A stretch of 35,100 nucleotides of DNA from a virus. The translations under genes were made by a program, and so were the position numbers. Shown here one piece after another: positions 1 to 7,398 of the stretch. The first letter of the stretch is position 1, and each line of letters opens with the position of its first letter. Where the stretch lies: positions 1 through 35,100 of the IMG/VR virus record IMGVR_UViG_3300021142_000092; one strand, given 5' to 3'. Under the pieces are notes generated by a model that worked only from the letters and a program-made list of their open reading frames with translations, was not told the origin of the DNA and did no database searches.

Positions 1-760
1 ATGCTTTTCCTTTTTTTGGTAATCCTTCTTCTTTAGCGATTACACTAGATGCTATACCCAATGCGCCAGCACCGGCAGCAATACCAACACCTAAACTTGC
101 TAATGAACTACCTGCACCTCCACCAGTAGCTGAACGACCTGCTCCGCCACCTTTTGATACTCTATTCGCTGAAGATTTTGGTGAAGACGTTCTTTCACCT
201 GATTGTTTTTTAGGTGCAGACTTTCTTGCAGAACTTTTTGGTGATGACTTTCGAGTTTTAGAACCTTTTTTACTTGGTTCTTCTGGTTCTTCTGGTTCTC
301 CACCTTCAGGTTTACCTCTGTACTTTAATGCTTTGATTAACTTATTGTGCCAATCATCTTCATCTTTTTCTAAATCTTTTTGTTGGCTTTTAAGTTCTTC
401 TTTGTGTTTGACCAATTCTTCTCGGTCTTCTTTCATCACTTTGAAGATTGAATTTAAAATTTCAGAAGCTGTATCACCACCTTCTTTTTTTAAACTCTTG
501 CCATCACCAGCAAAGTATTCTATGTCTTCTTGTTTTCTGCCAAGTAGTTTACCGGTTGCTGCAGCAAGGCCTTTGCCACCAATACCTTTTGCAATGTTCA
601 TAGGGTCAAAGGTCTCTTTTAGACCGACCATTGACGCCTTTGTTTTATCTGATATGGTACTCTTTATAGACGAGCCAACACCGCCACCAGATGTTATCTT
701 ATCTGCTAGCGTATTTGAGAACGATTTCTTTCTTGCCGCTTTCGCCTGTTTGTAGTCCAT
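1..760 (-). CDS. Large tail protein at tape-measure position, N-terminal 253 aa (cut by window edge); probable start of lysozyme domain
   Basis: I translated this by hand. ATG is at 760-758 and the frame stays open to base 1, so the C-terminus lies outside the window. The order is: a basic N-terminus (MDYKQAKAARKKSF); a Gly/Lys/Ser region; a charged helical stretch at about residues 105-150 (KEDREELVKHKEEL) that looks like coiled coil; a Pro/Glu run followed by a Ser/Lys-rich linker (about 155-215); a Gly/Ala hydrophobic segment (about 217-242) that could cross a membrane; then AKEEGLPKKGKA at the edge. That last string resembles the start of T4-type lysozymes, where a catalytic Glu precedes G-L and K-A-Y. 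The gene follows gp26/gp51, the place where the tape measure sits in T4 and in many tail operons. It could therefore be a tape measure carrying a lysozyme, or a separate tail lysozyme. The gene is certain; the function is inferred. Confidence 0.7.
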   Translation of the reverse strand, partial: MDYKQAKAARKKSFSNTLADKITSGGGVGSSIKSTISDKTKASMVGLKETFDPMNIAKGIGGKGLAAATGKLLGRKQEDIEYFAGDGKSLKKEGGDTASEILNSIFKVMKEDREELVKHKEELKSQQKDLEKDEDDWHNKLIKALKYRGKPEGGEPEEPEEPSKKGSKTRKSSPKSSARKSAPKKQSGERTSSPKSSANRVSKGGGAGRSATGGGAGSSLASLGVGIAAGAGALGIASSVIAKEEGLPKKGKA

Positions 761-955
761 TTATCGTTTTCTTTGTTGCTCTTTTATCTTTTGATTTTCT
801 TCTTCAATATATTGAATCAACATAGTAACGTAAATGTCCCTTTCCCAAGGTAACATGTTCTCAAGTTCAGTAAGACTATACTTATGGTGTTGCATCAAAC
901 TAAAGTTAGTCTTATAATAATTACCTAAATTATCATGACGAAAGCTTAGCCGAAA
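761..955 (-). CDS. gp51: gp51-like tail assembly chaperone domain, expressed as -1 frameshift extension of gp26
   Basis: This open frame, absent from ATG-based gene calls, starts in the -1 frame at the end of gp26 and runs 63 codons from CGG at 952 to TAA at 763-761. It reads RLSFRHDNLGNYYKTNFSLM, then QHHKYSLTELENMLPWERDI, and ends in a charged helix (IEEENQKIKEQQRKR). Its composition is clearly coding. It has no start codon at its beginning; the first in-frame ATG (895-893) has no Shine-Dalgarno and would drop the first 19 residues. The natural reading is a gp26-gp51 fusion of about 303 aa (240 + 63). In T4, gene 51, a hub assembly factor, directly follows gene 26, and many tail operons make their two tail chaperones by -1 frameshifting before the tape-measure gene. 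Function rests on position and this analogy. Confidence 0.75.
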   Translation of the reverse strand, partial: FRLSFRHDNLGNYYKTNFSLMQHHKYSLTELENMLPWERDIYVTMLIQYIEEENQKIKEQQRKR

Positions 956-1671
956 AAATTTTCAAGGCCTTCAACATTCAAGTGGTGTTGAAATCCACAC
1001 TTCTTACATTTTAAATCAATTTTTTGTCTAATTTTAGGTAAATTGTCAAAGAATTTTTCAATCTTATCAAACTGTTCTTGACTCAAATTTTCAATGAATT
1101 CAACCATTTCGTCCAGTCCAACTTCATTTGCATAATAGAACTGGTCACCATCATAAACATATTCAACAGATTGTGCAATGATATTGAATGTTAATTTGTT
1201 GATGTCATCATACTTAGAAGCTTCTGTTAAAAAAGAAAACTCTGGATATTTCATTTTAACAACAAACTTGCCAGATAATTGAATTTCAGGATCAATTTTT
1301 TCATCCTGTTCAATTCCAATCTTAGTCAAATCAACATCAGTTTGCATAATGTTACCACAAGTTTTACCGTCAACCTCATTATTGCAACGGTATCTTGCAT
1401 CAACAATTTCACCAACGGATTTAGACCTCAAGTTGATAAGAAAATATTCAACATCAACGATAGGTAGATGTTCAATCTCAATTCCAGGTGTCAATGTACA
1501 ATTGTATAGAATTGTAGCAATTGCTTGCTGTATTGTTTCACTATCATCCGCTTCCATTGCCATCAAAAGATTTCTTTGTTCTTTGACAGTAAATGGTCTA
1601 AATTTTATTTTCTTCTTGGTTAAAGGTAAAACCAAGTCATATGTTGGCACATCAAGTTTTGGCAAAGCCAT
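946..1671 (-). CDS. gp26: T4 gp26-like baseplate hub assembly protein / tail assembly chaperone
   Basis: This 241-aa protein is slightly longer than T4 gp26 (208 aa). It starts MALPKLDVPTYDLVLPLTKK and has the gp26-family layout: an N-terminal segment with KFRPFTVKEQRNLLMAM, a helical middle, and two paired-cysteine sites, C96/C105 (RYRCNNEVDGKTCGN) and C222/C225 (LKCKKCGFQHH). Together these could bind one zinc ion. The start is well supported, with GGAGG about 9 nt upstream of ATG 1671. The last codons form a slippery run leading into the -1 frame gp51-like ORF, so two products are expected: gp26 and gp26-gp51. In T4, gp26 is needed for hub formation. Its neighbours are the tube protein upstream and the tape-measure-position protein downstream. 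The family call is good; the zinc site is inferred from residue spacing. Confidence 0.8.
   Translation of the reverse strand: MALPKLDVPTYDLVLPLTKKKIKFRPFTVKEQRNLLMAMEADDSETIQQAIATILYNCTLTPGIEIEHLPIVDVEYFLINLRSKSVGEIVDARYRCNNEVDGKTCGNIMQTDVDLTKIGIEQDEKIDPEIQLSGKFVVKMKYPEFSFLTEASKYDDINKLTFNIIAQSVEYVYDGDQFYYANEVGLDEMVEFIENLSQEQFDKIEKFFDNLPKIRQKIDLKCKKCGFQHHLNVEGLENFFG
952..961 (-). promoter_or_regulatory. Tandem -1 frameshift slippery site at the end of gp26
   Basis: On the minus strand the last gp26 codons are GAA AAT TTT TTC GGC TAA. They contain two overlapping heptamers of X XXY YYZ form in the gp26 frame: A AAT TTT (961-955) and T TTT TTC (958-952). Slippage at either gives the same product, ...ENFF followed by RLSF. 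A GAAGG about 5 nt upstream could act as an internal Shine-Dalgarno stimulator, though that spacing is shorter than in dnaX. I see no strong stem-loop downstream. Confidence 0.65.
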
Positions 1672-1691
1672 AATATACTTCCTCCATTAAA

Positions 1692-2267
1692 TTATTGTTC
1701 ATCAACCTGTGAATTTGCATCATTACTAGGTGGTGCATTACTAATATTTTGTGTATTATTAATCCAGTATGTATAAGCAAAAGTTACAACCAATTTATGA
1801 TAACCATCATTAGACCAATCTAAGTCTAATTGATTAACATTTATAGGATATGCATCGACTAAAGTAATACTATACGTTTCAGTATTCGTTAAATCGTATT
1901 GCACAATATCAATAGGTGCAGCATAATCATCCTTATACGATACATCAAAACTGCTTATTGGATTGATAGAATCCAACCAAGCATCAAAAAATGTTCTAAC
2001 TCCCATATCACCATCCATAATGAAAGTCAAATCAATATCACCATATGAAGTGTGATATGGATACTTTTCAAAAGGTCCGTATGTTTTCTGTTCAATCGTT
2101 GATAGATGGCGTCCAGGTAAATTTGCAGCCTCACATCTCCAAGATAAACCTTCCATGCCTATGCCGGTACCAAAATCACTTGGTGGACGGATATAAACAG
2201 TAAACCGATTCGGTCTAGCCAAATCGGCAGTGAATTGATTTCTAAAATCTGATATCTTACCTGGCAT
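1692..2267 (-). CDS. Tail tube protein, T4 gp19-like family
   Basis: This 191-aa protein has the T4 gp19 tube fold pattern: an N-terminal helix ending in ADLARPNRFTVYI (T4 gp19 has FARPNLFQVEI); a central C-E-A-A-N-L-P-G (T4: C-K-A-T-A-L-P-A); TFIMDGDMGVRTFFDAWLDS matching the T4 MNDEAHDARQKFVDW region; and a C-terminal block with YPINVNQLDLDW (T4: WPTNVGELQLDW) ending in Y-T-Y-W. Length fits gp19 (163 aa) plus short extensions. The same fold is used by gp48 and gp54 at the tube base. Its place beside gp26 and gp4, rather than next to a sheath gene, leaves open a baseplate tube initiator (gp54-like) instead of the major tube subunit. It is separated from the upstream gene by a single base. 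Confidence 0.75.
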   Translation of the reverse strand: MPGKISDFRNQFTADLARPNRFTVYIRPPSDFGTGIGMEGLSWRCEAANLPGRHLSTIEQKTYGPFEKYPYHTSYGDIDLTFIMDGDMGVRTFFDAWLDSINPISSFDVSYKDDYAAPIDIVQYDLTNTETYSITLVDAYPINVNQLDLDWSNDGYHKLVVTFAYTYWINNTQNISNAPPSNDANSQVDEQ

Positions 2268-2268
2268 T

Positions 2269-2862
2269 TTATTCCTTCATTTGTTCTACTGAATCTTGCC
2301 ATACTTCATTTACCGGTGCCTTTTTGAACTGCTGGATTGGCAAGAATATCGCAACGTCCCACTCATTTGGCATTACGGCAAGTATCCTAGACTTTATGTG
2401 ACTGTGCAAGTATCTTTTTATGCACGGTTTGAACTCACTGAACCGTCTGGATGCGTTCAGGATGTCATAAGTTATCTTGATACGTCTAATGTCATTGTCA
2501 TCATTTAATTGTGCGTACTCCATCAGTTTATCCATAAATGCCACTCTGTATTTAAGTGGCAAGTAATGTAGGTTTAGACCTAGGAAACCATCCGAATATT
2601 TTTCTAGGATAAGTACCAAAGGGAAAGTATCATAATATGGTAACTCATCTCTGCCTTTTGGTAGATATTGGAAAAAGTATAAACCTCCCAATGCAAATCT
2701 CGTAACTTCTCTAAAATCTTCCTTTTTGATAGTTCCTGGAACTCTATTGATAGATTTTAAAGACGTAACTTTATTCATCAACCACTTAAATGATTGACGG
2801 CTCATAGTTTGCAGTTCAGCTGCAGACTTTTGTTGTGCGAGGGTAGTTAGTTTAGATGCCAT
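2269..2862 (-). CDS. Conserved T4-like structural protein of unknown role (197 aa)
   Basis: I cannot assign a T4 gene number. The N-terminal half is basic and helical (AELQTMSRQSFKWLMNKV). The centre carries a conserved-looking block, LYFFQYLPKGRDELPYYDTF followed by PLVLILEKYSDGFLGLNLHY and LPLKYR. I recall this kind of block from structural proteins of aquatic T4-like phages. The C-terminal part is charged and has no membrane segment or signal peptide. It lies between gp4 (8 nt upstream) and the tube protein (1 nt downstream), so it is expressed with head-completion and tail-tube genes. In T4 the neighbour of gene 4 is gene 2 (DNA end protector, 274 aa), but I see no residue-level reason to call it gp2. 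The gene is sure; the role is unknown. Confidence 0.7.
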   Translation of the reverse strand: MASKLTTLAQQKSAAELQTMSRQSFKWLMNKVTSLKSINRVPGTIKKEDFREVTRFALGGLYFFQYLPKGRDELPYYDTFPLVLILEKYSDGFLGLNLHYLPLKYRVAFMDKLMEYAQLNDDNDIRRIKITYDILNASRRFSEFKPCIKRYLHSHIKSRILAVMPNEWDVAIFLPIQQFKKAPVNEVWQDSVEQMKE

Positions 2863-2870
2863 TGCAATAT

Positions 2871-3308
2871 TTAGGTCAATCCTAGATGGTCTTCTGTTAG
2901 TAATTTAAAGTCCCAACCACGGTCTAAACAGTATTCAGTAGCCGCTTTCCATTTTGCTTCATTAACGCCCCATGTTGTGACTTCTTGTATGTATTGTTTA
3001 GTGACACGTTTTTTAGGTTCTGGTGGCTGAGTTTGTTTTTTAGGTTTAACTTCTATTAAAATAGTTTTGAGTTTACCATCTCTAGTTCTACTTTTCACTA
3101 GAAAATCGGGGAAATATCTGTGCCAGCGACCATCAACTGGTGATTTGTAAGGTATTATGAGTTCTTCTGAAGCCCAAGATATAATATCTGGATTCAAGTC
3201 GAGCCAATTCATCACTTTCGCTTCCCACGAAGAGCGATAAACGATGTTTTTGTGGTCACCCATGTATTTCTGTGGGTTCCTTGGTGTAAATAGTCCTGAA
3301 TAAGCCAT
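2871..3308 (-). CDS. gp4: Head completion protein gp4 (TnsA-like nuclease fold)
   Basis: This 145-aa protein matches T4 gp4 closely in start and layout: MAYSGLFTPRNPQKYMGDHK, then YRSSWEAKVMNWLDLNPDII, a central FPDF, IEVKPKKQTQPP, and a C-terminal TWGVNEAKWKAA ending in LLTEDHLG. The acidic residues expected of a TnsA/PD-(D/E)XK-type nuclease are present: E29, D68, and E86-V87-K88. In T4, gp4 acts after DNA packaging, and its loss leaves heads unable to join tails. It is the first gene of the leftward set, and its ATG overlaps the divergent promoter region. The nearest purine-rich sequence (GGACGA) is about 13 nt upstream, so its ribosome binding site is weak. Confidence 0.9.
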   Translation of the reverse strand: MAYSGLFTPRNPQKYMGDHKNIVYRSSWEAKVMNWLDLNPDIISWASEELIIPYKSPVDGRWHRYFPDFLVKSRTRDGKLKTILIEVKPKKQTQPPEPKKRVTKQYIQEVTTWGVNEAKWKAATEYCLDRGWDFKLLTEDHLGLT

Positions 3309-3315
3309 ATAAATA
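3308..3315 (+). promoter_or_regulatory. T4-type late promoter box TATAAATA for the rightward operon
   Basis: There is a perfect TATAAATA, the T4 late promoter -10 consensus read by the phage late sigma and clamp system. It lies 30 nt upstream of the gp48 ATG at 3346, leaving room for a short leader with AAAGG about 8 nt before the start. It occupies the 37-bp gap between divergent gene sets and overlaps the gp4 start codon. On the opposite strand TATACATA (3323-3316) is a poorer match and would make a nearly leaderless gp4 transcript. Confidence 0.6.
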
Positions 3316-3345
3316 TGTATATTCGTCCAAAAAAGGTCAATTTCA

Positions 3346-4242
3346 ATGAGTCAAACAACAGTAGAACCTTCTGTCGTTAATACAGATACGTCTTCACCTC
3401 AAGGCGGACCATTGGGTTCATTATATCAATCCGGTTATGGATCTCCAATTTTAAAATATCCACAGGATTTAGAATCATCTCAAAAAGGACACATGGCAGT
3501 ATTTACTGCATGTGTGACTAAACCTGCAGGTTACGATGAGAATAGCAGTTATTCATTACCTGATGTAACTGGAGATAATTTAAATAATGTTAGCAATGTA
3601 GATGAAAAGACAGACTTGACGTTTCAACCAAAAAGAATTAAAAGTTCAGATGTTATTGCTTTGTATATGCCAGAAACAATTCAATTTCAATTGGCTGCCT
3701 CATATGCAACAGTTAGTTTGAAAGATGCAATTACTGAAGCTGCTGGTGCATTACCAGGTGTTTTAGGTAAAATTGCCAAAGGTGCAACTTCTATGGTTGA
3801 CTCTGGTGTTGCAAAACTTGGTATGAATGCTGCAGGTTATGCAATTAATCCACAACAACAATTATTATTTGATGGTATCGACTTCAGGTCATATCAAATG
3901 GCATTTACATTTACACCTAGAAATCAAAGTGAATCTCAAACAGTACGTGACATCATTAAGAAATTCAGAAGCCATGCATCACCTGTGATTCAAACTGGTG
4001 CAAAATCAATGGCATTCATTGTACCTGATTCATTTATTATACAATTCTTTCAAATTGGTGCAGGACAAAATCAGTACATTACAAAATTAAAAGAAAGTGT
4101 TCTAACTGGTGTAGATGTTAATTACTCACCAAATGGTATTTGGTCAGCACACGCAGATGGTTCACCAACACAAATTCAAATGACACTACAATTCAAAGAA
4201 ATTGCTCTTGTTGATAGAACTGCAATTGAAAACGGATTCTAA
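3346..4242 (+). CDS. gp48: Baseplate tail tube cap protein, gp48-like
   Basis: This 298-aa protein follows the pattern of gp48-type proteins in T4-like phages of aquatic hosts: a Pro/Gly-rich disordered N-terminus, a short block ending LKYPQDLESSQKGHMAVFTA, a DVIALYMPETIQFQLAASYA segment, an Ala/Gly-rich helical middle (about 125-165), and the tube-fold C-terminal half with FDGIDFRSYQMAFTFTPRN and IIKKFRSHASP. In T4, gp48 caps the hub and seeds the tail tube with gp54. It is shorter than T4 gp48 (364 aa). It is first in the rightward operon and is followed 2 nt later by gp53. A gp54 role is the main alternative, since the two share the tube fold. Confidence 0.7.
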   Translation: MSQTTVEPSVVNTDTSSPQGGPLGSLYQSGYGSPILKYPQDLESSQKGHMAVFTACVTKPAGYDENSSYSLPDVTGDNLNNVSNVDEKTDLTFQPKRIKSSDVIALYMPETIQFQLAASYATVSLKDAITEAAGALPGVLGKIAKGATSMVDSGVAKLGMNAAGYAINPQQQLLFDGIDFRSYQMAFTFTPRNQSESQTVRDIIKKFRSHASPVIQTGAKSMAFIVPDSFIIQFFQIGAGQNQYITKLKESVLTGVDVNYSPNGIWSAHADGSPTQIQMTLQFKEIALVDRTAIENGF

Positions 4243-4244
4243 AC

Positions 4245-4877
4245 ATGCAATATTTTAAAACTTTACCTAAGATTGCTTACACCAATCCCGCAGATAATAT
4301 TCCAATAGTTGTCACTAATCTATTGGCACGAGCAAGTGTAATTCCAACAGTATTGAAGAATCCGTTAATTTATTATCAATACGACACACAAGAAGGTGAT
4401 ACACCAGAAATTATTGCACACAAATATTATGGTGATCCTTATCGTTTTTGGTTAATACTTTTTTCTAACCAATTATTGGATCCTCAATGGAATTGGCCAT
4501 TAAGTTATAATCAATTTAATGCATATTTAAATGACAAATACAATATGAATATGGATCCAAATAATCCAAATCCATATGTTGATGTTTATGGTACAGTATA
4601 TCAATATCAAGAAGTTATTACACAATTAGATATTCAAACAAAAACTACAACTGTTAATACAATAACTATTGACGAACTTGCATATAATACATTTGTACCA
4701 AGTGTTCAAACGTATAACTTACCAACAGGCCCCGTTCAAGTCACTTCAACAGTTAATGCAATTTCAATTTATGATTGGGAATTGTCACAAAATGAAGCAA
4801 AGCGTACAATCAATATTCTAAATTCTGATTACGCTGATGAGATGGAAACCGAACTTAAAAAATTGATGGCAAAATAA
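4245..4877 (+). CDS. gp53: Baseplate wedge protein gp53
   Basis: This 210-aa protein compares with 196 aa for T4 gp53. The N-terminus is MQYFKTLPKIAYTN. Residues about 50-92 form a LysM-like segment, GDTPEIIAHKYYGDPYRFWL, followed by LDPQWNWPLSYNQF; T4 gp53 has the equivalent LANAIYGNPQLYWVLLMCND and a W-I-T-S-Q motif. The C-terminus matches the T4 gp53 helix (NEAKRTINILNSDYADEMET). In T4 it binds the wedge and helps bring wedges around the hub. It sits 2 nt after gp48 and 1 nt before gp27, so the three are probably translationally coupled. Confidence 0.85.
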   Translation: MQYFKTLPKIAYTNPADNIPIVVTNLLARASVIPTVLKNPLIYYQYDTQEGDTPEIIAHKYYGDPYRFWLILFSNQLLDPQWNWPLSYNQFNAYLNDKYNMNMDPNNPNPYVDVYGTVYQYQEVITQLDIQTKTTTVNTITIDELAYNTFVPSVQTYNLPTGPVQVTSTVNAISIYDWELSQNEAKRTINILNSDYADEMETELKKLMAK

Positions 4878-4878
4878 T

Positions 4879-6228
4879 ATGGCAGATGGTATTCACTACC
4901 CGTTAGACTATTCCATACAGGACTTGAACCTGATTACCGGCAATGGACAAAAAACAAACTTCAAAAGATTGATGATTAACATCTCTTATTATGAAGATTT
5001 GTTTAACTTTGTCACATCTGGTTCATTGTCTGTGATTGATGCACAAGGTTTTATTGAAAAGATGCAATTGACAGGCAATGAATTCATTGAGATTCAAATT
5101 GGTAAAGTAAAAGACGCACCAGATAACATCACAGAAATTTTCAGAGTATATAAGATTGAAAAGAGAAAACCATCAGGTAATCAAAATAGTGAGGCATATG
5201 ACCTATTATTTTGTTCTGAAGAATTATTTTTATCTGAACAAACTAAAGTTAGTAAGTCATATCCAGGTAAATTAATATCAGACATTATTGCTGATATTCT
5301 AGAAAAGTATTTGCAAGTTCCATCAAATAAAATGGGAAAAATAGAAACAACAAATGGTGTCTATGACTTTGTTGTTCCAAATATGAAGCCATTTGAAGCA
5401 ATTAGTTGGATATCAACATATTCAAGACCACAGAATTATCCAGGTTCTGATATGATATTCTATCAGACAAAAGAAGGATTCAACTTTAGGTCTTTACAAT
5501 CGATTTATGCTGACGATATATTTGGCACATATAATTATTCTGCCAAAAACGTAGATTATAAAGAACAACAAAATGAATCAAAAGAAACTTCTGTACAAAA
5601 ATATGAATTCTTTAAGACATATGATTCATTGCATGAAGTAAATGTTGGAACATTTGCAAATAGATTGATTTCAATTGATCCGTTAATTAGGTCATATTAT
5701 GTAACTGATTTTGATTACACAAAATATCAAAATCAAGCAACTTCATTGAATAAGAATCCACCATCTAATTTCTTTAAAAATAGACTTGGCGCAGCACAAA
5801 ATGAATCGTATGAAGGTGTGTTGAAACTTGCTTATTCTAATAACAACGAAAAGAAAGCATTGTATATTAGTGATGATGCAACTAAAGCAGCTGCTGTTGC
5901 ACATGATATTTTTATTGAGACATATGTACCATTAAGAACTGCACAGATTTCACTAGCAAACTATACAAAAATGAAATTGACTATTCCTGGTGATCCAGCA
6001 TTAACGGTTGGTAAAACCATACAATTTAATATGAATTCTTTAGACCCAACAAAAGATAACAAAGAGACTGATGCATATTACTCAGGAAAATACATTGTTA
6101 CAGCATTGAGACACATATTCACAAGCGAACAATTTCAGACTGTGGTTGAAATTGCAAAAGATAGTGTACCTAACAAGTTTCAATCTATTAGTGAAACATC
6201 AGACTGGACCGAGGTAATTAAATCATGA
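4879..6228 (+). CDS. gp27: Baseplate central hub protein, gp27-like
   Basis: This 449-aa protein compares with 391 aa for T4 gp27. The N-terminal part, FNFVTSGSLSVIDAQGFIEK then MQLTGNEFIEIQIGKVKDAP, parallels the T4 gp27 segment [20 protein letters not shown]. Residues about 155-205 (VPNMKPFEAISWISTYSRPQ) correspond to the T4 region with PWTSTFENYLSYVREVA. The C-terminal section (IPGDPALTVGKTIQFNMNSL then YIVTALRHIF) is the usual gp27 tube-like end. Gp27 forms the trimer that joins the gp5 spike to the tail tube. It overlaps the gp5 start by 4 nt, fitting equal expression of two proteins that form a 1:1 complex. Confidence 0.8.
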   Translation: MADGIHYPLDYSIQDLNLITGNGQKTNFKRLMINISYYEDLFNFVTSGSLSVIDAQGFIEKMQLTGNEFIEIQIGKVKDAPDNITEIFRVYKIEKRKPSGNQNSEAYDLLFCSEELFLSEQTKVSKSYPGKLISDIIADILEKYLQVPSNKMGKIETTNGVYDFVVPNMKPFEAISWISTYSRPQNYPGSDMIFYQTKEGFNFRSLQSIYADDIFGTYNYSAKNVDYKEQQNESKETSVQKYEFFKTYDSLHEVNVGTFANRLISIDPLIRSYYVTDFDYTKYQNQATSLNKNPPSNFFKNRLGAAQNESYEGVLKLAYSNNNEKKALYISDDATKAAAVAHDIFIETYVPLRTAQISLANYTKMKLTIPGDPALTVGKTIQFNMNSLDPTKDNKETDAYYSGKYIVTALRHIFTSEQFQTVVEIAKDSVPNKFQSISETSDWTEVIKS

Positions 6229-7079
6229 TGCAAAATTTCACAGGTAAAGACGGATTCAATTGGTGGACTGGTGTTGTTGAGAACAATGCAGACCCATTGA
6301 ACTTGGGTCGTGTTCAAGTTCGTATATTTGGATGGCACACAGCAAACAAAATGTTGATACCAACAAGTGATTTACCTTGGGCATTGCCTGTTAATTCACC
6401 AAACTCATCAATGTCTGCTGCAGTACCCTTAGTTGGTGACTGGTGTTTTGGTTTCTTTTGTGATGGTATGTCAGGACAAGCACCTATTTTGATTGGTGTA
6501 TTTCCTGGTATTGTACAAGGCATTAAGAATGAACAAGTTGGATTCTCCGAAGGTGATTTTTACCCACAAGGTGAACCAACGACTAGCAGATTGTATAGAA
6601 ATGAGAAAATAGGTGAAACTCCTGTTGGTTATCACAATGCAAATTTAGATACTGGTGTTCCAACGGCAGACGGAAGCAGTTGGAGTGAGCCAAAATCACA
6701 ATATGCAACAAAACCTCCATACAATCGTGTTACACAGACAGTTGCAGGTCATGTATTTGAGTTAGATGATACACCTGGTGCTGAAAGAATTCATTTGGGA
6801 CACAAAAAAGAAGGTTTAACTTTCTTTGAAATTGCGCCAGATGGTTCAAAAGTGACTAAAGTGCAAGGTAATAACTATGAAATCTATCTATCAGACAATA
6901 ATATTCATGTAAAAGGTGTATGTAACATCACGGTTGATGGTGATGCCAATTTATATGTAAAAGGCAATGTTACAGAAAAAGTAGATGGTAATTTCAAAGC
7001 TACTGTTGGTGGAACATATGAGGTCACTTCTGGCGGCGATATGACATTGATTGCTCCTAACATTAACTTGAATCCATAA
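6225..7079 (+). CDS. gp5: Central spike protein gp5, without lysozyme domain
   Basis: This 284-aa protein is half the size of T4 gp5 (575 aa). Residues 13-110 form the OB-fold (WWTGVVENNADPLNLGRVQV, then DLPWALPVNSP, then LVGDWCFGFFCDG), which in T4 sits on gp27. From about residue 165 there is a needle domain entry (VTQTVAGHVFELDDTPGAER), and residues 210-284 are short beta-helix repeats (NNIHVKGVCNITVDGDANLY) ending at LIAPNINLNP. The lysozyme domain that lies between these parts in T4 is missing, and no catalytic Glu pattern replaces it. It overlaps gp27 by ATGA and is followed after 1 nt by the PAAR tip. A second ATG at 6228 is an equally possible start. Confidence 0.85.
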   Translation: MMQNFTGKDGFNWWTGVVENNADPLNLGRVQVRIFGWHTANKMLIPTSDLPWALPVNSPNSSMSAAVPLVGDWCFGFFCDGMSGQAPILIGVFPGIVQGIKNEQVGFSEGDFYPQGEPTTSRLYRNEKIGETPVGYHNANLDTGVPTADGSSWSEPKSQYATKPPYNRVTQTVAGHVFELDDTPGAERIHLGHKKEGLTFFEIAPDGSKVTKVQGNNYEIYLSDNNIHVKGVCNITVDGDANLYVKGNVTEKVDGNFKATVGGTYEVTSGGDMTLIAPNINLNP

Positions 7080-7080
7080 A

Positions 7081-7398
7081 ATGCCATCAGTTGCAAGAGG
7101 AAGTTCAGATGATACAGTAGCCAGTCCAGACGGAACTGGTTACCAGTGTGCATCTCCAACTACGCAATCAACAGACCAATGTTCAGGAAATGTTTTCATT
7201 AACGGAATTGGTGCGGTGAGACAGGGTGATGATATGATTCCTCATCCAGAACCAGGTTGTTCAATACATGCACCGCCTTTGACAACTTGTAGTCATACTG
7301 TATTTGTAAATGGTAGAGGAATTGGCAGAAAAGGTGATGCATACGGAGGCGACCACATCATCACATCAGGTTCGGGTAATGTGTTTGCAGGAGGTTGA
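7081..7398 (+). CDS. PAAR-repeat spike tip protein (gp5.4-like)
   Basis: This 105-aa protein is made of PAAR-type repeats. It begins MPSVARGSSDDTV and continues with NVFINGIGAVRQGDDMIPHP, then SIHAPPLTTCSHTVFVNGRG, then IGRKGDAYGGDHIITSGSGN and FAGG. The H-P, C-x-x-H and H-I residues fit the zinc-binding centre of PAAR cones that sharpen phage and type VI spikes; T4 gp5.4 is the equivalent. It follows the gp5 needle directly (1-nt gap), as expected for a protein capping that needle. It is followed by a gap with a hairpin rather than by another overlapping gene, so this may be a transcription unit boundary. Confidence 0.88.
   Translation: MPSVARGSSDDTVASPDGTGYQCASPTTQSTDQCSGNVFINGIGAVRQGDDMIPHPEPGCSIHAPPLTTCSHTVFVNGRGIGRKGDAYGGDHIITSGSGNVFAGG

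Noticed and set aside
100-303. Minus-strand open frame of 67 aa
   Set aside because: It is in another frame of the same strand inside the tape-position gene. It is Gln/Lys/Leu-rich because of the repetitive Pro/Glu/Ser/Lys linker, and has no ribosome site.
333-755. Plus-strand open frame of 140 aa
   Set aside because: It lies antisense to the continuous minus-strand frame 760-1, which has a sensible Lys/Glu-rich coding composition. The plus frame is Ser/Phe/Leu-rich, as expected from the complement of such codons.
1349-1690. Plus-strand open frame of 113 aa opposite gp26
   Set aside because: It is antisense to a recognised gene with a good Shine-Dalgarno; no independent signals.
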